Assembly (NCBI GenBank): GCA_030527325.1
Contig: JAUNBA010000002.1
Location: forward strand, 1-64,000
From: Slackia sp.
GTDB lineage: Bacteria > Actinomycetota > Coriobacteriia > Coriobacteriales > Eggerthellaceae
DNA: 64,000 nucleotides
Direction of reading: 5' to 3'
The notes below the pieces were generated by a model that was given only the letters and a program-made list of their open reading frames with translations, was not told the origin of the DNA and ran no database searches. The position numbers and the translations under genes were made by a program. Each line of letters opens with the position of its first letter. Position 1 is the stretch's first letter. Shown in pieces: positions 26,362 to 35,554 of this stretch.

Positions 26362-26643
26362 TTAGCCGAACAACTCGATGGTCTGGCCTTCGGCCAAGGT
26401 GACCATGGCCTTTTTCCAGGTACGGGTGTAACCCTGCTGGTAGCGAACGCGCTTCGGCTTCGGCTTGACGTTCATCGTGTTGACGCGAACGACCTTGACG
26501 TCGAAGATTGCCTCGACGGCCTGGCGGATCTCAACCTTGTTGGAATCCTTGGCAACCTCGAAGGTGTACGTGTTCTGCGACATCATGTCGTAGCTATGCT
26601 CGGTGATGACCGGGCGGATAATAACCTCGCGGGGATCCTTCAT
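26362..26643 (-). CDS. rplW: 50S ribosomal protein L23
   Basis: 93-residue L23, which binds 23S rRNA next to the exit tunnel and docks trigger factor and SRP. It begins MKDPREVIIRPVITEHSYD and contains the NTMNVKPKPKRVRYQQG loop. The start overlaps the rplD stop by one base (TAATG). It is the last gene of the operon; rplB and rpsS, which normally follow, are missing. Confidence 0.96.
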   Translation of the reverse strand: MKDPREVIIRPVITEHSYDMMSQNTYTFEVAKDSNKVEIRQAVEAIFDVKVVRVNTMNVKPKPKRVRYQQGYTRTWKKAMVTLAEGQTIELFG

Positions 26644-27266
26644 TATGCGAGCACCTCCTCAAGGCGTTCCAGAGCGGCGGCGGTCAGAACGAGAGCCTTG
26701 TTGTCGACGAGCTCAAGAGTGTTGGCCTCGGCGACAGGCAGAATATTGACGCGCTCGATGTTGCGGAAAGACAGGTAGGTGTTCACGTCGTCATCGGCGA
26801 TAACGATGGTGGTACGACGATCGCAACCCAGAGCTTTCAGAGCAGCAGCAGCCTGCTTGGTGGAAGGCTTCTCGAAGTTGAAGCCATCGACCACGATGAG
26901 CTGCTCGTCGGCCAGCTTGGCGGACAGAGCGGAACGCATGGCCAGCTTGACCTCTTTGCGATTCACGCGGAAGGCGTAGCTGCGGGGATGGGGACCGAAC
27001 ACGGTGCCGCCGCCGACCCAATGGGGAGCGCGGATCGTACCCTGACGAGCACGGCCGGTGCCTTTCTGGCGCCACGGCTTCTTGCCGCCGCCGCGGACTT
27101 CGCCGCGGGTCTTGGTGTCGTGGGTGCCCTGACGCATGGCGGCGCGATAGGCACGGACGACCGTGTGCATCACATGCACGTTCGGCTCGATGCCGAACAC
27201 AGCGGCGTTCAAGTCGGCCTCTTTGACCTTCTTGCCGCTGGCATCTTTGATTTCAATCTTTGCCAT
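26643..27266 (-). CDS. rplD: 50S ribosomal protein L4
   Basis: 207-residue L4 with the extended loop rich in Arg/Gly (GGGKKPWRQKGTGRARQGT) that reaches into the peptide tunnel, and the C-terminal globular part. An AGGAG ribosome-binding site lies before the ATG. Length is normal. Confidence 0.96.
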   Translation of the reverse strand: MAKIEIKDASGKKVKEADLNAAVFGIEPNVHVMHTVVRAYRAAMRQGTHDTKTRGEVRGGGKKPWRQKGTGRARQGTIRAPHWVGGGTVFGPHPRSYAFRVNRKEVKLAMRSALSAKLADEQLIVVDGFNFEKPSTKQAAAALKALGCDRRTTIVIADDDVNTYLSFRNIERVNILPVAEANTLELVDNKALVLTAAALERLEEVLA

Positions 27267-27295
27267 TATGGTGATCTCCTAATACAGGTAAGGTC

Positions 27296-27931
27296 TTAAG
27301 CCATGCGAACGCGGACGATACCGTTCTTGCCGCCCGGCACGGAGCCCTTGACAAGAATCAGGTTCTGCTCGGCGTCGATGCGCACGACCTCGAGGTTCTT
27401 GACGGTCACGGTGTCGCAACCCATGTGGCCGGGCATGCGGACGCCCTTGAACACGCGAGACGGGGTTGCGCACTGGCCGATGGAACCGGGAGCGCGGTGG
27501 AAGTGCGCGCCGTGGCCGCCCGGGCCGCCGCCGAAGCCGTGACGCTTGATAACGCCCTGGAAGCCCTTACCCTTGGAGGTGCCGGTGACGTCGACCTTCT
27601 TGACCTCGGCGAACGCCTCGACGGTCTGCAGGTCGCCGACGTTGTACTCGCCTGCGTTCTCAACGCGAACCTCGCGCAGGTAGCGGGTAGGCTCGGTGCC
27701 GAGCTTGGCGAAATGGCCGGTCATGGGCTTGTTCATCTTGTATTCGCCGCTCTTGTACTGCTTCACGGCGCCGAAGCCGAGCTGGACGGCCTCGTAGCCA
27801 TCGGTAGCAGCGGTCTTGACCTGGCAGACTTTGTTGGGCTCTGCGACGATAACGGTAACGGGGACCACGCGGTCGTTCTCGTCGAACAACTGGGTCATGC
27901 CGATTTTCTTGCCGTAAATAGCGTTAATCAT
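27296..27931 (-). CDS. rplC: 50S ribosomal protein L3
   Basis: 211-residue L3 starting [16 protein letters not shown]. The conserved [20 protein letters not shown] loop near the peptidyl-transferase centre is present. The ATG at 27931 is preferred over an in-frame GTG 9 nt upstream because AAGGAG is 8 nt before it. Confidence 0.96.
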   Translation of the reverse strand: MINAIYGKKIGMTQLFDENDRVVPVTVIVAEPNKVCQVKTAATDGYEAVQLGFGAVKQYKSGEYKMNKPMTGHFAKLGTEPTRYLREVRVENAGEYNVGDLQTVEAFAEVKKVDVTGTSKGKGFQGVIKRHGFGGGPGGHGAHFHRAPGSIGQCATPSRVFKGVRMPGHMGCDTVTVKNLEVVRIDAEQNLILVKGSVPGGKNGIVRVRMA

Positions 27932-27943
27932 GCCACACACTCC

Positions 27944-28252
27944 TTACAGCTTGATCTCGATGTCGACGCCCGCAGGGAGATCGAGACGCATAAGCGAATC
28001 GACCGTGTTGGGGGTCGGCTCGAGGATGTCGATCAGGCGCTTGTGGGTACGCATCTCGAACTGCTCACGCGAATCCTTGTTCACGTGGGGTCCGCGCACG
28101 ACGCAGTACAGATTGCGCTCGGTGGGCAGGGGAATAGGTCCGGAAACCTTGGCACCGGTCTTCTGGGCGGTGTCGACGATGAGCTTGGTGGACTGGTCCA
28201 CGATCTCATGGTCGTAGCCCTTCAGGCGGATGCGAATCTTCTGATTAGCCAC
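27944..28252 (-). CDS. rpsJ: 30S ribosomal protein S10
   Basis: 102-residue S10/NusE, which also serves in transcription antitermination. I start it at GTG 28252, giving [18 protein letters not shown], which aligns with family N-termini. The GGAGG lies 8 nt upstream. In-frame ATGs at 28258 and 28267 are poorer: the first is almost on top of the ribosome-binding site and the second has none. It follows fusA directly, with no tuf gene between. Confidence 0.93.
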   Translation of the reverse strand: MANQKIRIRLKGYDHEIVDQSTKLIVDTAQKTGAKVSGPIPLPTERNLYCVVRGPHVNKDSREQFEMRTHKRLIDILEPTPNTVDSLMRLDLPAGVDIEIKL

Positions 28253-28283
28253 TTTCATTTCCTCCATGAATTAAAGCCGAGGC

Positions 28284-30389
28284 TTAGGCGTTGCCGCCGG
28301 CCTTGCTGATGATCTCCTCTTGAACGCCCTTGGGAACAGGCTCGTAGGAGTCGAACTGCATGGTGTAGGTCGCACGACCCTGGGTGCCGCTGCGCAGGTC
28401 GGTCGCATAGCCGAACATGTTGCCCAGAGGAACCTTGGCGCTGATGGAAACGGCGTTGCCACGCTGCTCCTGGCCCTGGATCAGGCCGCGACGCGACGGG
28501 ATGTCGCCCATGACGAAGCCCGTGTACTCTTCGGGGGTCTCGACCTCGACGGCCATGACCGGCTCGAGAATGACCGGGTTGGACTTCTTCAGCGCGTCCT
28601 TGATAGCCATAGAACCGGCAACCTTGAACGCCGCCTCGGAGGAGTCGACATCGTGGTACGAACCGTCGATGAGCTCGACACGCACGTCCTCGACGGGGTA
28701 ACCGGCCAAAACGCCGTGCGCCAAAGCATCCTGGATGCCCTTGTCGATCGAGGGGATGTACTCCTTGGGGATAACGCCGCCCACGATCTTGTTCTCGAAC
28801 TCGTAGCCCTTGCCGGCCTCCTGCGGGTACATGTTGATGACCGCATGGCCGTACTGGCCGCGACCGCCGGACTGACGGACGAACTTGCCTTCGGCGCTCA
28901 TGACTTCCTTGCCGGGGCGCTCGCGATACGCGACCTGAGGCTTGCCGACGTTCGCTTCGACCTTGAACTCGCGAAGCAGACGGTCGACGATGATCTCGAG
29001 GTGCAGCTCGCCCATGCCGGCGATGATGGTCTGGCCGGTCTCATGGTTGGTGGAGACGCGGAAGGTCGGATCCTCCTCGGCGAGCTTCTGCAGAGCGAGG
29101 CTCATCTTGTCCTGCTCGGCCTTGGTCTTGGGCTCGACCGCGATGTCGATAACCGGGTCGGCGAATTCCATGGACTCGAGGATGATGGGAGCATTCTCGT
29201 CGCACAGGGTGTCGCCCGTGGAGGTGTCCTTCAGACCGACGACGGCAACGATATCGCCTGCGGAGCAGGAATCGATGTCGACGCGCTGGTTGGAGTGCAT
29301 CTGCAGCAGGCGGCCGATGCGCTCTTTCTTATCCTTGCACGCATTGGTCACGTAGGAGCCGGACTCCAGCGTGCCCGAGTAAACGCGCAGGTAAGTGAGC
29401 TTGCCGACGAACGGGTCGGTCATGATCTTGAAGGCCAGAGAGGAGAACGGCGCCTTGGGATCGCTCGGACGCTCTTCCTCTTCGTCGGTGTTGGGGTTGA
29501 CGCCCTTGATGGCGGCAACGTCGGTGGGAGCAGGCATGTAATCGACGACGGCGTCGAGCAGCTCCTGAACGCCCTTGTTCTTGTAAGAAGAACCGACGAA
29601 CACCGGGTGGATCTGGCAGGCGATGGTGCCCTTGCGCAGGGCCGCCTTCAGCTCCTCGACGGTGACCTCTTCGTCCATCAGGACCTTCTCCATCAGATCG
29701 TCGTCGCAGTCAGCGGCGGCGTCGAGGAGTTCCTGATGACGCAGAGCGGCCTCTTCGGCGAATTCCGCGGGGATTTCGTCGAGCTGCTCGGGATAGGTCA
29801 TGCCCTTGTCATCGGGCTTGAAGTCCCATGCGGTCATGTCGACGAGGTCGATCAAGCCCCAGAAGTTGTCTTCTGCACCCATCGGCATCTGAGCGGCGAT
29901 AGCCGGAGCGCCGAGGCGCTCTTTCATGGTGTCGATAGCATGGAAGAAATCGGCGCCGACGCGGTCGTACTTATTGATGTACGCGATGCGGGGAACGCCG
30001 TAACGGCTTGCCTGACGCCACACGGTCTCGGACTGGGGCTGAACGCCTGCGACAGCGTCGAAGACGGCGACAGCGCCGTCGAGAACGCGCAAAGAACGCT
30101 CGACCTCGGCCGTGAAGTCGACGTGGCCCGGGGTGTCGATGATCTGGAAACGATACTCCTGGCCGTCCTTCTTCCAGAAGCACGTGGTCGCGGCGGAAGT
30201 GATGGTCACGCCGCGCTCCTGCTCCTGGACCATCCAGTCCATGGTAGCGGCGCCTTCGTGAACCTCGCCGATCTTGTGGGTCTTGCCCGTGTAGTAAAGA
30301 ATACGCTCGGTCGTGGTGGTCTTACCCGCATCGATGTGGGCCATGATGCCGATATTACGCGTATTCTGCAGAGCGTTGGATTTAGCCAT
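28284..30389 (-). CDS. fusA: Elongation factor G
   Basis: 701-residue translocase GTPase. G1 is [11 protein letters not shown] near residues 17-27, G3 DTPGHVDF and G4 NKYD. Domains II-V follow, with typical segments [14 protein letters not shown] and [15 protein letters not shown]. Full length. It is separated from rpsG by 17 nt and from rpsJ by 31 nt. Confidence 0.97.
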   Translation of the reverse strand: MAKSNALQNTRNIGIMAHIDAGKTTTTERILYYTGKTHKIGEVHEGAATMDWMVQEQERGVTITSAATTCFWKKDGQEYRFQIIDTPGHVDFTAEVERSLRVLDGAVAVFDAVAGVQPQSETVWRQASRYGVPRIAYINKYDRVGADFFHAIDTMKERLGAPAIAAQMPMGAEDNFWGLIDLVDMTAWDFKPDDKGMTYPEQLDEIPAEFAEEAALRHQELLDAAADCDDDLMEKVLMDEEVTVEELKAALRKGTIACQIHPVFVGSSYKNKGVQELLDAVVDYMPAPTDVAAIKGVNPNTDEEEERPSDPKAPFSSLAFKIMTDPFVGKLTYLRVYSGTLESGSYVTNACKDKKERIGRLLQMHSNQRVDIDSCSAGDIVAVVGLKDTSTGDTLCDENAPIILESMEFADPVIDIAVEPKTKAEQDKMSLALQKLAEEDPTFRVSTNHETGQTIIAGMGELHLEIIVDRLLREFKVEANVGKPQVAYRERPGKEVMSAEGKFVRQSGGRGQYGHAVINMYPQEAGKGYEFENKIVGGVIPKEYIPSIDKGIQDALAHGVLAGYPVEDVRVELIDGSYHDVDSSEAAFKVAGSMAIKDALKKSNPVILEPVMAVEVETPEEYTGFVMGDIPSRRGLIQGQEQRGNAVSISAKVPLGNMFGYATDLRSGTQGRATYTMQFDSYEPVPKGVQEEIISKAGGNA

Positions 30390-30406
30390 GGTAGTAAGTC
30401 CCTTCC

Positions 30407-30877
30407 CTACCAGCGGTAGTGCGAGAACGCACGGTTGGACTCGGCCATCTTGTAGAGGTCCTCACGCTTCTTGACCGAAGAACCGGTGTTCTCGGCGGCA
30501 TCCATGATTTCGGCAGCAAGACGCTGAGCCATGGTGTGCTCTTTGCGCTTGCGGGAGAAGTCCACGATCCAACGGATGGCGAGCGTGGTGGCGCGACGGG
30601 GGTTGACTTCCATCGGGACCTGATAGGTTGCGCCGCCGACACGCTTCGGCTTGACCTCGAGCGTGGGGCGAACGTTGTCCATGGCCTTCTTGAAGACGGA
30701 CAGGGGATCCTGCTCGGTCTTCGCGGCGACGATGTCGAATGCGCCATAGACGATGCCCTCGGCGATGGACTTCTTGCCATCGAGGAGGACCTTGTTGATC
30801 AGCTGCGTGACCAAACGGTTGTTGTACACGGCGTCCGGCTGAACTTCACGACGGACTGCTGCTGCACGACGCGGCAT
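30407..30877 (-). CDS. rpsG: 30S ribosomal protein S7
   Basis: 156-residue S7, the 16S rRNA 3'-domain primary binder. The N-terminus [20 protein letters not shown] and the C-terminal AFSHYRW are conserved. Second gene of the str operon. Confidence 0.96.
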   Translation of the reverse strand: MPRRAAAVRREVQPDAVYNNRLVTQLINKVLLDGKKSIAEGIVYGAFDIVAAKTEQDPLSVFKKAMDNVRPTLEVKPKRVGGATYQVPMEVNPRRATTLAIRWIVDFSRKRKEHTMAQRLAAEIMDAAENTGSSVKKREDLYKMAESNRAFSHYRW

Positions 30878-30960
30878 AATAATGCTCCTTCATGTTCTGT
30901 GCGCGCTTCGGGGCCGAAGGCCCATTAGGCCGCCATGCGGCCCGCGCGGCTTAATCCTAC

Positions 30961-31332
30961 TTATTTGGGGCGCTTGGCGCCGTAGCGGCTACGAGCCTGC
31001 ATGCGGTTGTTGACTGCAGCGCAGTCGAGGGCCGCACGGATGATCTTGTAGCGAACACCGGGGAGGTCCCTAACACGGCCGCCGCGGATGAGCACCATGG
31101 AGTGCTCCTGGAGGTTGTGGCCGATGCCCGGGATGTACGCGGTGACTTCCATGCCGTTGACGAGACGGACACGGGCGACCTTACGCAGTGCGGAGTTCGG
31201 CTTTTTCGGGGTGGTGGTGTACACGCGGGTGCACACGCCACGCTTCTGGGGGTTACCCTTGAGCGCCGGGGTCTTCTTCTTGTCGACCGACTTGGCGCGG
31301 CCCTTGCGGACCAGCTGGTTGATAGTAGGCAA
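30961..31332 (-). CDS. rpsL: 30S ribosomal protein S12
   Basis: 123-residue S12 of the decoding centre. The start codon is TTG (31330-31332), preceded by GAGGAG and giving [12 protein letters not shown]; an upstream ATG would add about 60 unrelated residues. The [10 protein letters not shown] loop is intact with K43. At the second decoding loop the sequence is [12 protein letters not shown], so residue 88 is Arg instead of the usual Lys, a substitution known to give streptomycin resistance in Mycobacterium tuberculosis. First gene of the operon. Confidence 0.95.
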   Translation of the reverse strand: MPTINQLVRKGRAKSVDKKKTPALKGNPQKRGVCTRVYTTTPKKPNSALRKVARVRLVNGMEVTAYIPGIGHNLQEHSMVLIRGGRVRDLPGVRYKIIRAALDCAAVNNRMQARSRYGAKRPK

Positions 31333-31704
31333 AGTAGTTCTCCTCTTCTTTCGCCTATTCCTTACAGGCGGACCGACCCCTTTCCCCGGTTCGTCTTCAA
31401 CCCTGGAACCGCGGCAAGAAGCCCATCCTTGCTTTCGGTCACGCAGCATACGTACGCGAAAACAAGCGCCCATGCGGACGCAAGGTGGAACTTTAACACC
31501 GGCATCACATGGTGTCAAACGCCACGCGCCCGGGCGTATCTATAACATAATATCACTATATCGCCTGATAAAATGCACTTTTACTCTTTACCGACACCGA
31601 TAAAGGGCGGTTTTTCGCGAAAAAACTTGAAAAGATGTGCGCCTTATGGGTTGAAATCCACTCCGCAATGCACAAAGACGGGCGCCGCAGCGGCCGAAGG
31701 CGGC
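31333..31704. other. Intergenic region upstream of rpsL
   Basis: 372 bp without a gene. It contains the rpsL promoter and an approximately 150-nt leader (31333-31483), an AT-rich stretch around 31540-31575, and the palindrome TTTTTCGCGAAAAA at 31611-31624. No clear terminator for the response-regulator gene was identified. Confidence 0.5.
31490..31518 (-). promoter_or_regulatory. Promoter of the str/S10 operon
   Basis: On the minus strand TTGACA (31513-31518) and TAAAGT (31490-31495) are 17 bp apart. Predicted start near 31483. Confidence 0.65.
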
Positions 31705-32406
31705 CTATATGCAATCGGCCAGCTTGTATCCGACGCGCCACACCGTCAGCAGGTACTTCGGCTTGGAAGGATCGTCTTCTATCTTCTCGCGTATCTTGCG
31801 CACCAGCACCGTGATGGTGTTGGGATCGGCGGAAGATTCGTCTTCCCAAAGCTTCGCCATGATCTGACGACGGGAAAACACCGCGCCGGGATCGCTCGCA
31901 AGAAGCGCCAGCACCTCGAATTCGCGCGAGGTGCAAGCGATGGGGCGCCCCTTGAGACGGACCTCGTATTTCCCGAAAAACACCTCGAGGTCGCCCACGC
32001 GAAACGACGCGGCGTTTTTGCGCGGACGCGTGCGCGCCTGCGCCTCATGCCTGCGCAAATGCGCCTCTATGCGCAAAAGAAGCTCTTCGGGTTGGAAAGG
32101 CTTTACCAGATAATCGTCCGCACCCGCCCTGAAACCGACGCTTTTATCGACGATGTCCCCTTTCGCCGAAAGGAACATGACGGGCACCATGCGGCCTTCC
32201 GCCCTGATGGTGCGGCAGATGTCGAATCCGTTGATATCGGGCAGCATCACGTCGAGCACGAGGAAATCGGGGCGTTCGGCACGCAACATGGCCAACCCGT
32301 CGTATCCCGTGGCGGCGCAGCAGAAATCGTAGCCCGCACGTCCGACGATCTGCCCGACCAGCATCTGCATGCTTTCATCGTCATCGATCAACATGATTTT
32401 CGTCAT
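31705..32406 (-). CDS. OmpR-family response regulator
   Basis: 233-residue regulator. The receiver domain has the acidic pocket D8-D10 and phosphorylation site D52 (LVLDVMLPD). The winged-helix DNA-binding domain begins near residue 130, with the recognition region TITVLVRKIREKIEDDP. The ATG at 32406 lies inside the 3' end of the histidine-kinase gene (26-nt overlap), so the two are coupled partners. By context it likely controls the molybdoenzyme operon of which it is the last gene. Confidence 0.9.
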   Translation of the reverse strand: MTKIMLIDDDESMQMLVGQIVGRAGYDFCCAATGYDGLAMLRAERPDFLVLDVMLPDINGFDICRTIRAEGRMVPVMFLSAKGDIVDKSVGFRAGADDYLVKPFQPEELLLRIEAHLRRHEAQARTRPRKNAASFRVGDLEVFFGKYEVRLKGRPIACTSREFEVLALLASDPGAVFSRRQIMAKLWEDESSADPNTITVLVRKIREKIEDDPSKPKYLLTVWRVGYKLADCI

Positions 32407-34129
32407 CGCAGCCTCCCCCTTCGGCGCAATCGTTGTCGGCATCGGCGGCACGGATGGGCAGATTGACCGTGAATGTCGATCCGAACCCGGGCGCGCTGAC
32501 AAGGTCGATGGAGCCCCCGAGCATGGAAACGAGGTCGTCGACGAGCGACAGGCCGAGCCCGCTTCCCCCGTAGCGACGCACGGTCGACATGTTCTCCTGC
32601 GTGAAACGCTCGAAAACCAGCCGATGCTTATCGGCGGGAATACCGATGCCCGTATCGCGCACGGCGATGGCGACCTCGCGCTTTCGAACATCGAACGAGA
32701 CATGCACCGATACATCCCCGCCGCTCGGCGTGAACTTCACGGCATTGCTCACCAGATTCGAAACGATGCGACGAAGCTTCTCCCAATCGCTCACGATAAG
32801 AGGAACGTCATGATCGACGCTCGTGGAAAACGACACCCCTTTTTTCACGGCGACCGCATCGGTGCTCGATTCGACCAACCCGATGATATCGGATACATCG
32901 ACGATTTCGAGATTCACATGCTCGGAACCGGCCTGTATGCGCGCCGTTTCCAAGACATTATCGACCATTTCGAGCAGCACGCGCCCGTTTTTGCGTATCT
33001 CCTCGAGCTGAGCGCGCGCCAGCGCCTCATCGCTGCCCAAGCTGTCGTCGAGCAACTCCGCGAATGCAAGAACCGACGTCAAAGGCGTGCGCAACTCATG
33101 GCTCACGATAGCAAGGAAATCCGACTTGTAGCGGTTCTCCCCTTTCAACCGCTCGTTGACCCGTTCGACATGCAGACGCTGGGCCCGCAGCTCTTCATTG
33201 GCGCGGCGCAACTGCTCGGTGCGCTCCTCCACCTGCCCTTCGAGCCCCGCGTGCAGCGCCTCTATGCGCGCCGCCATCTCGTTGAAGCGGATGAACAGAT
33301 CGCTGATCTCCGACGTTGCATACGCGGCATGGGGCGGCTTGAGGCATACCGGCCGCGCGGACGCCTCCCCCACGCGGCGCAATCCCGAAGACAGTTCGGC
33401 AACAGGGCGCGTCACCAGCCTATCGAGCACGATATAGAAACCGACGCACATGCCGGCGATGATGACGAGGAAAAACAGCAGATTGGTCCCCACAGCGAGC
33501 CACATGTTCGAATCGTAGAGGGCCGTCGGGATGGTCACGCTCGCTGCTCCGGCAAGGTCGCCGCGTGCAAGCCCCTCTCGGGGATAGCCCGTCACATCGA
33601 TTTCGCCCGCAGGAGAACCGTGGCAATCGGTGCATTGGTCGGTGATATGCATGGCGCTCACGTAACGGAACACCTGCTCTCCGACCTCGTCGTCGAAGCA
33701 GTAATACTCGGACGCCTGAGGATCGCGCTCGAAATACGCCAGAGCGGCAGCCTCCACCTCGTCGGGAGCATTGGATATATTGCGCGGGTCGGTTTTCGTG
33801 AAGCGCATGCGGTAATCGGATTCCCGCGAGAACAGCACGGCGACCGATTTGCCGACGATGGCGCAATGAAGCCCCTTGTACTCGTAGGTTCCATCGCTCG
33901 TGCAATCGATACGCTCTTGATTCAACGATACGAAATCCCAAACCGCATCCATTTCGTCCACGAGAACGCGCGACGTCTCGAGCAGCTCGGCCTCGGTCGC
34001 CTTGCGCTGCTCCGCATACGTCCACGTGCCGAATACGGCCAAAAGCACGAAGGCCATGGCGAGCAGCAATCCCGCGATCTTCGTCTTAAGGCCCGCGTCC
34101 CATCCGCTTCTCTCTTCAAGCGAACCCAT
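32381..34129 (-). CDS. Sensor histidine kinase with periplasmic c-type heme (DUF3365-like) domain
   Basis: 582-residue membrane sensor. Residues 18-38 are the first membrane span. A periplasmic domain of about 200 residues follows, containing the heme-attachment motif C166-T-D-C169-H170. The second span is LLFFLVIIAGMCVGFYIVL, followed by a HAMP-like helix and coiled coil, the HisKA box FLAIVSHELRTPLT and an ATPase domain with NAVKFTPSGG, DTGIGIP and GGSGLGLSL. The sensor resembles DUF3365/Tll0287-type domains, which bind a single heme and may sense redox state or gas ligands. It lies 14 nt after the TorD gene and overlaps the response regulator. The start is the ATG at 34129. Confidence 0.88.
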   Translation of the reverse strand: MGSLEERSGWDAGLKTKIAGLLLAMAFVLLAVFGTWTYAEQRKATEAELLETSRVLVDEMDAVWDFVSLNQERIDCTSDGTYEYKGLHCAIVGKSVAVLFSRESDYRMRFTKTDPRNISNAPDEVEAAALAYFERDPQASEYYCFDDEVGEQVFRYVSAMHITDQCTDCHGSPAGEIDVTGYPREGLARGDLAGAASVTIPTALYDSNMWLAVGTNLLFFLVIIAGMCVGFYIVLDRLVTRPVAELSSGLRRVGEASARPVCLKPPHAAYATSEISDLFIRFNEMAARIEALHAGLEGQVEERTEQLRRANEELRAQRLHVERVNERLKGENRYKSDFLAIVSHELRTPLTSVLAFAELLDDSLGSDEALARAQLEEIRKNGRVLLEMVDNVLETARIQAGSEHVNLEIVDVSDIIGLVESSTDAVAVKKGVSFSTSVDHDVPLIVSDWEKLRRIVSNLVSNAVKFTPSGGDVSVHVSFDVRKREVAIAVRDTGIGIPADKHRLVFERFTQENMSTVRRYGGSGLGLSLVDDLVSMLGGSIDLVSAPGFGSTFTVNLPIRAADADNDCAEGGGCDDENHVDR

Positions 34130-34143
34130 GGATGAAACCTCGG

Positions 34144-34824
34144 CTACGCCTGTTCTCGGCAACCGCCGCACCACGCATCGAGCGCCTCCGACACCTGGGT
34201 CGCAAGCGCGGCGATCAGGCATGCGATCGCGCGATACCAATCGCTGCGAGCGTGCGCGCGCATCGAATCGAGCATCGTGAAAGCGAAGACCGCCACATGA
34301 TCGTCCATGAACGCCTTGGCCGCGCGCAATGCCGCCTGCGCCTCATCGGGCACGCTCATCGCGTGGGAGAACAAAGCCGCGAGAAAGGCCAATTCGACGG
34401 CGATATGATCGGCAGGGATTCCCCCGCTCAAGTCGGGATCGAATCCGAATCGCCGATACGTCTCGCGCACGTCGAACATGGTCGGACCGCACAACGTAGC
34501 ATCGTCGGTGCGATACACCGACTCGTAAGCGAACACCTTGCTCGCCGAAGCCATGTAGAAAAGATAGGCGTAATCCTGACGCGTCAGGTGCCACAGCGCC
34601 TCCGGGCCGCCTTCGGCGCGGGCGGCTTCTGCGCATATCTCGCGAAGACGCCTCGCCGCAGTCGCATCCGCAGAGCGAAACGGCTCCTCATCGAACAAAT
34701 CGCGATGCGCGATGAGCTCGTCGACTTCGCTTCGCTCGAGACTCGCCCCCACCATGCGAGCGCTCCATGCGCATGCGGTCTGACAGGCCATAAGCATCTC
34801 AAGCGCAGGCGTTCGGTTATCCAT
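34144..34824 (-). CDS. TorD-family molybdoenzyme chaperone
   Basis: 226-residue, mostly helical protein of the TorD/DmsD family, which binds the Tat signal of a molybdoenzyme and helps cofactor loading. The conserved region PADHIAVELAFLAALFSHAM contains the family PxDH-type motif. By position its client is the DmsA-like subunit upstream. The ATG at 34824 has GAGGGAAG in front. Confidence 0.87.
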   Translation of the reverse strand: MDNRTPALEMLMACQTACAWSARMVGASLERSEVDELIAHRDLFDEEPFRSADATAARRLREICAEAARAEGGPEALWHLTRQDYAYLFYMASASKVFAYESVYRTDDATLCGPTMFDVRETYRRFGFDPDLSGGIPADHIAVELAFLAALFSHAMSVPDEAQAALRAAKAFMDDHVAVFAFTMLDSMRAHARSDWYRAIACLIAALATQVSEALDAWCGGCREQA

Positions 34825-34871
34825 GATTCTTCCCTCGTCGTTTCCCGGGTCTGCCCGACCGCGTCCTGATA

Positions 34872-34911
34872 TCGAAAACGGGGGCATGCGCCCTTGCGAG
34901 CGCATGCCCCC
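34872..34911 (-). terminator. Hairpin terminator between dmsB-like and torD-like genes
   Basis: Perfect 12-bp arms GGGGGCATGCGC (34880-34891) and GCGCATGCCCCC (34900-34911) with an 8-nt loop. On the minus strand it is followed by GTTTTCG. It probably lets through only part of the transcription, giving less chaperone and regulator than enzyme. Confidence 0.7.
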
Positions 34912-34925
34912 GCAAAGGAGGGGCG

Positions 34926-35540
34926 TTATTGCTCGTGCGACACCTCGAGCGGGTTTTTCAAAGCACCGCCCTTGTCGGAATCGCGATGAGGCGTGAACAC
35001 CACGTTCGGAACCGTCGAATCTCCGAGCTCGCCGAGCTTGCACACGTCGCCATGCTCTGCGCGCAGCGTCTCGATATCGCCGAACTGGATGGCGCGGACC
35101 GGGCAGGCCTTCGCGCAGGCCGGATCGGGCGTGCCGTCCTCGCTGCGATCGGTGCACATCACGCACTTATGGGCAAAGCCGTCGGACATCTGCACCGGAT
35201 GACCGTACGGACACGCTTTCTCGCAGCCCATGCAGCCGGTGCACAACTCGTAATCGACGCTGACGATGCCCGTCTCATCATCTTTGGACAGCGCGCCCGT
35301 CGGACACGATGCCATGCAGGCGGGCTTTTCGCACTGGCCGCACGTCATGGAAACATAATACCCGAAGGCGGTGTTGGTGAAAGCGCCCGAAGCATCGGCG
35401 CTCCACGAACCGCCGCCGAACTCGTAGACCTTGCGGAACTTCTGAGGAACCTCGAGGTCGTTGCGGTCGAAGCAAGACGTCATGCACGCTTTGCACCCCG
35501 TGCAGATGTCGGTGTTGACGTAAAAGCCGTATTGACCCAT
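34926..35540 (-). CDS. DMSO-reductase-family iron-sulfur subunit (DmsB-like)
   Basis: 204-residue ferredoxin-like subunit with four cysteine groups for [4Fe-4S] clusters: CTGCKACMTSC, CGQCEKPACMASCP, CTGCMGCEKACP and CVMCTDRSEDGTPDPACAKACP. It transfers electrons to the catalytic subunit. The start is the ATG at 35540 with AGGAGG upstream. It has no signal of its own, so it would be exported with the Tat-targeted partner. Confidence 0.92.
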   Translation of the reverse strand: MGQYGFYVNTDICTGCKACMTSCFDRNDLEVPQKFRKVYEFGGGSWSADASGAFTNTAFGYYVSMTCGQCEKPACMASCPTGALSKDDETGIVSVDYELCTGCMGCEKACPYGHPVQMSDGFAHKCVMCTDRSEDGTPDPACAKACPVRAIQFGDIETLRAEHGDVCKLGELGDSTVPNVVFTPHRDSDKGGALKNPLEVSHEQ

Positions 35541-35554
35541 CTTTACAAGCCTCC

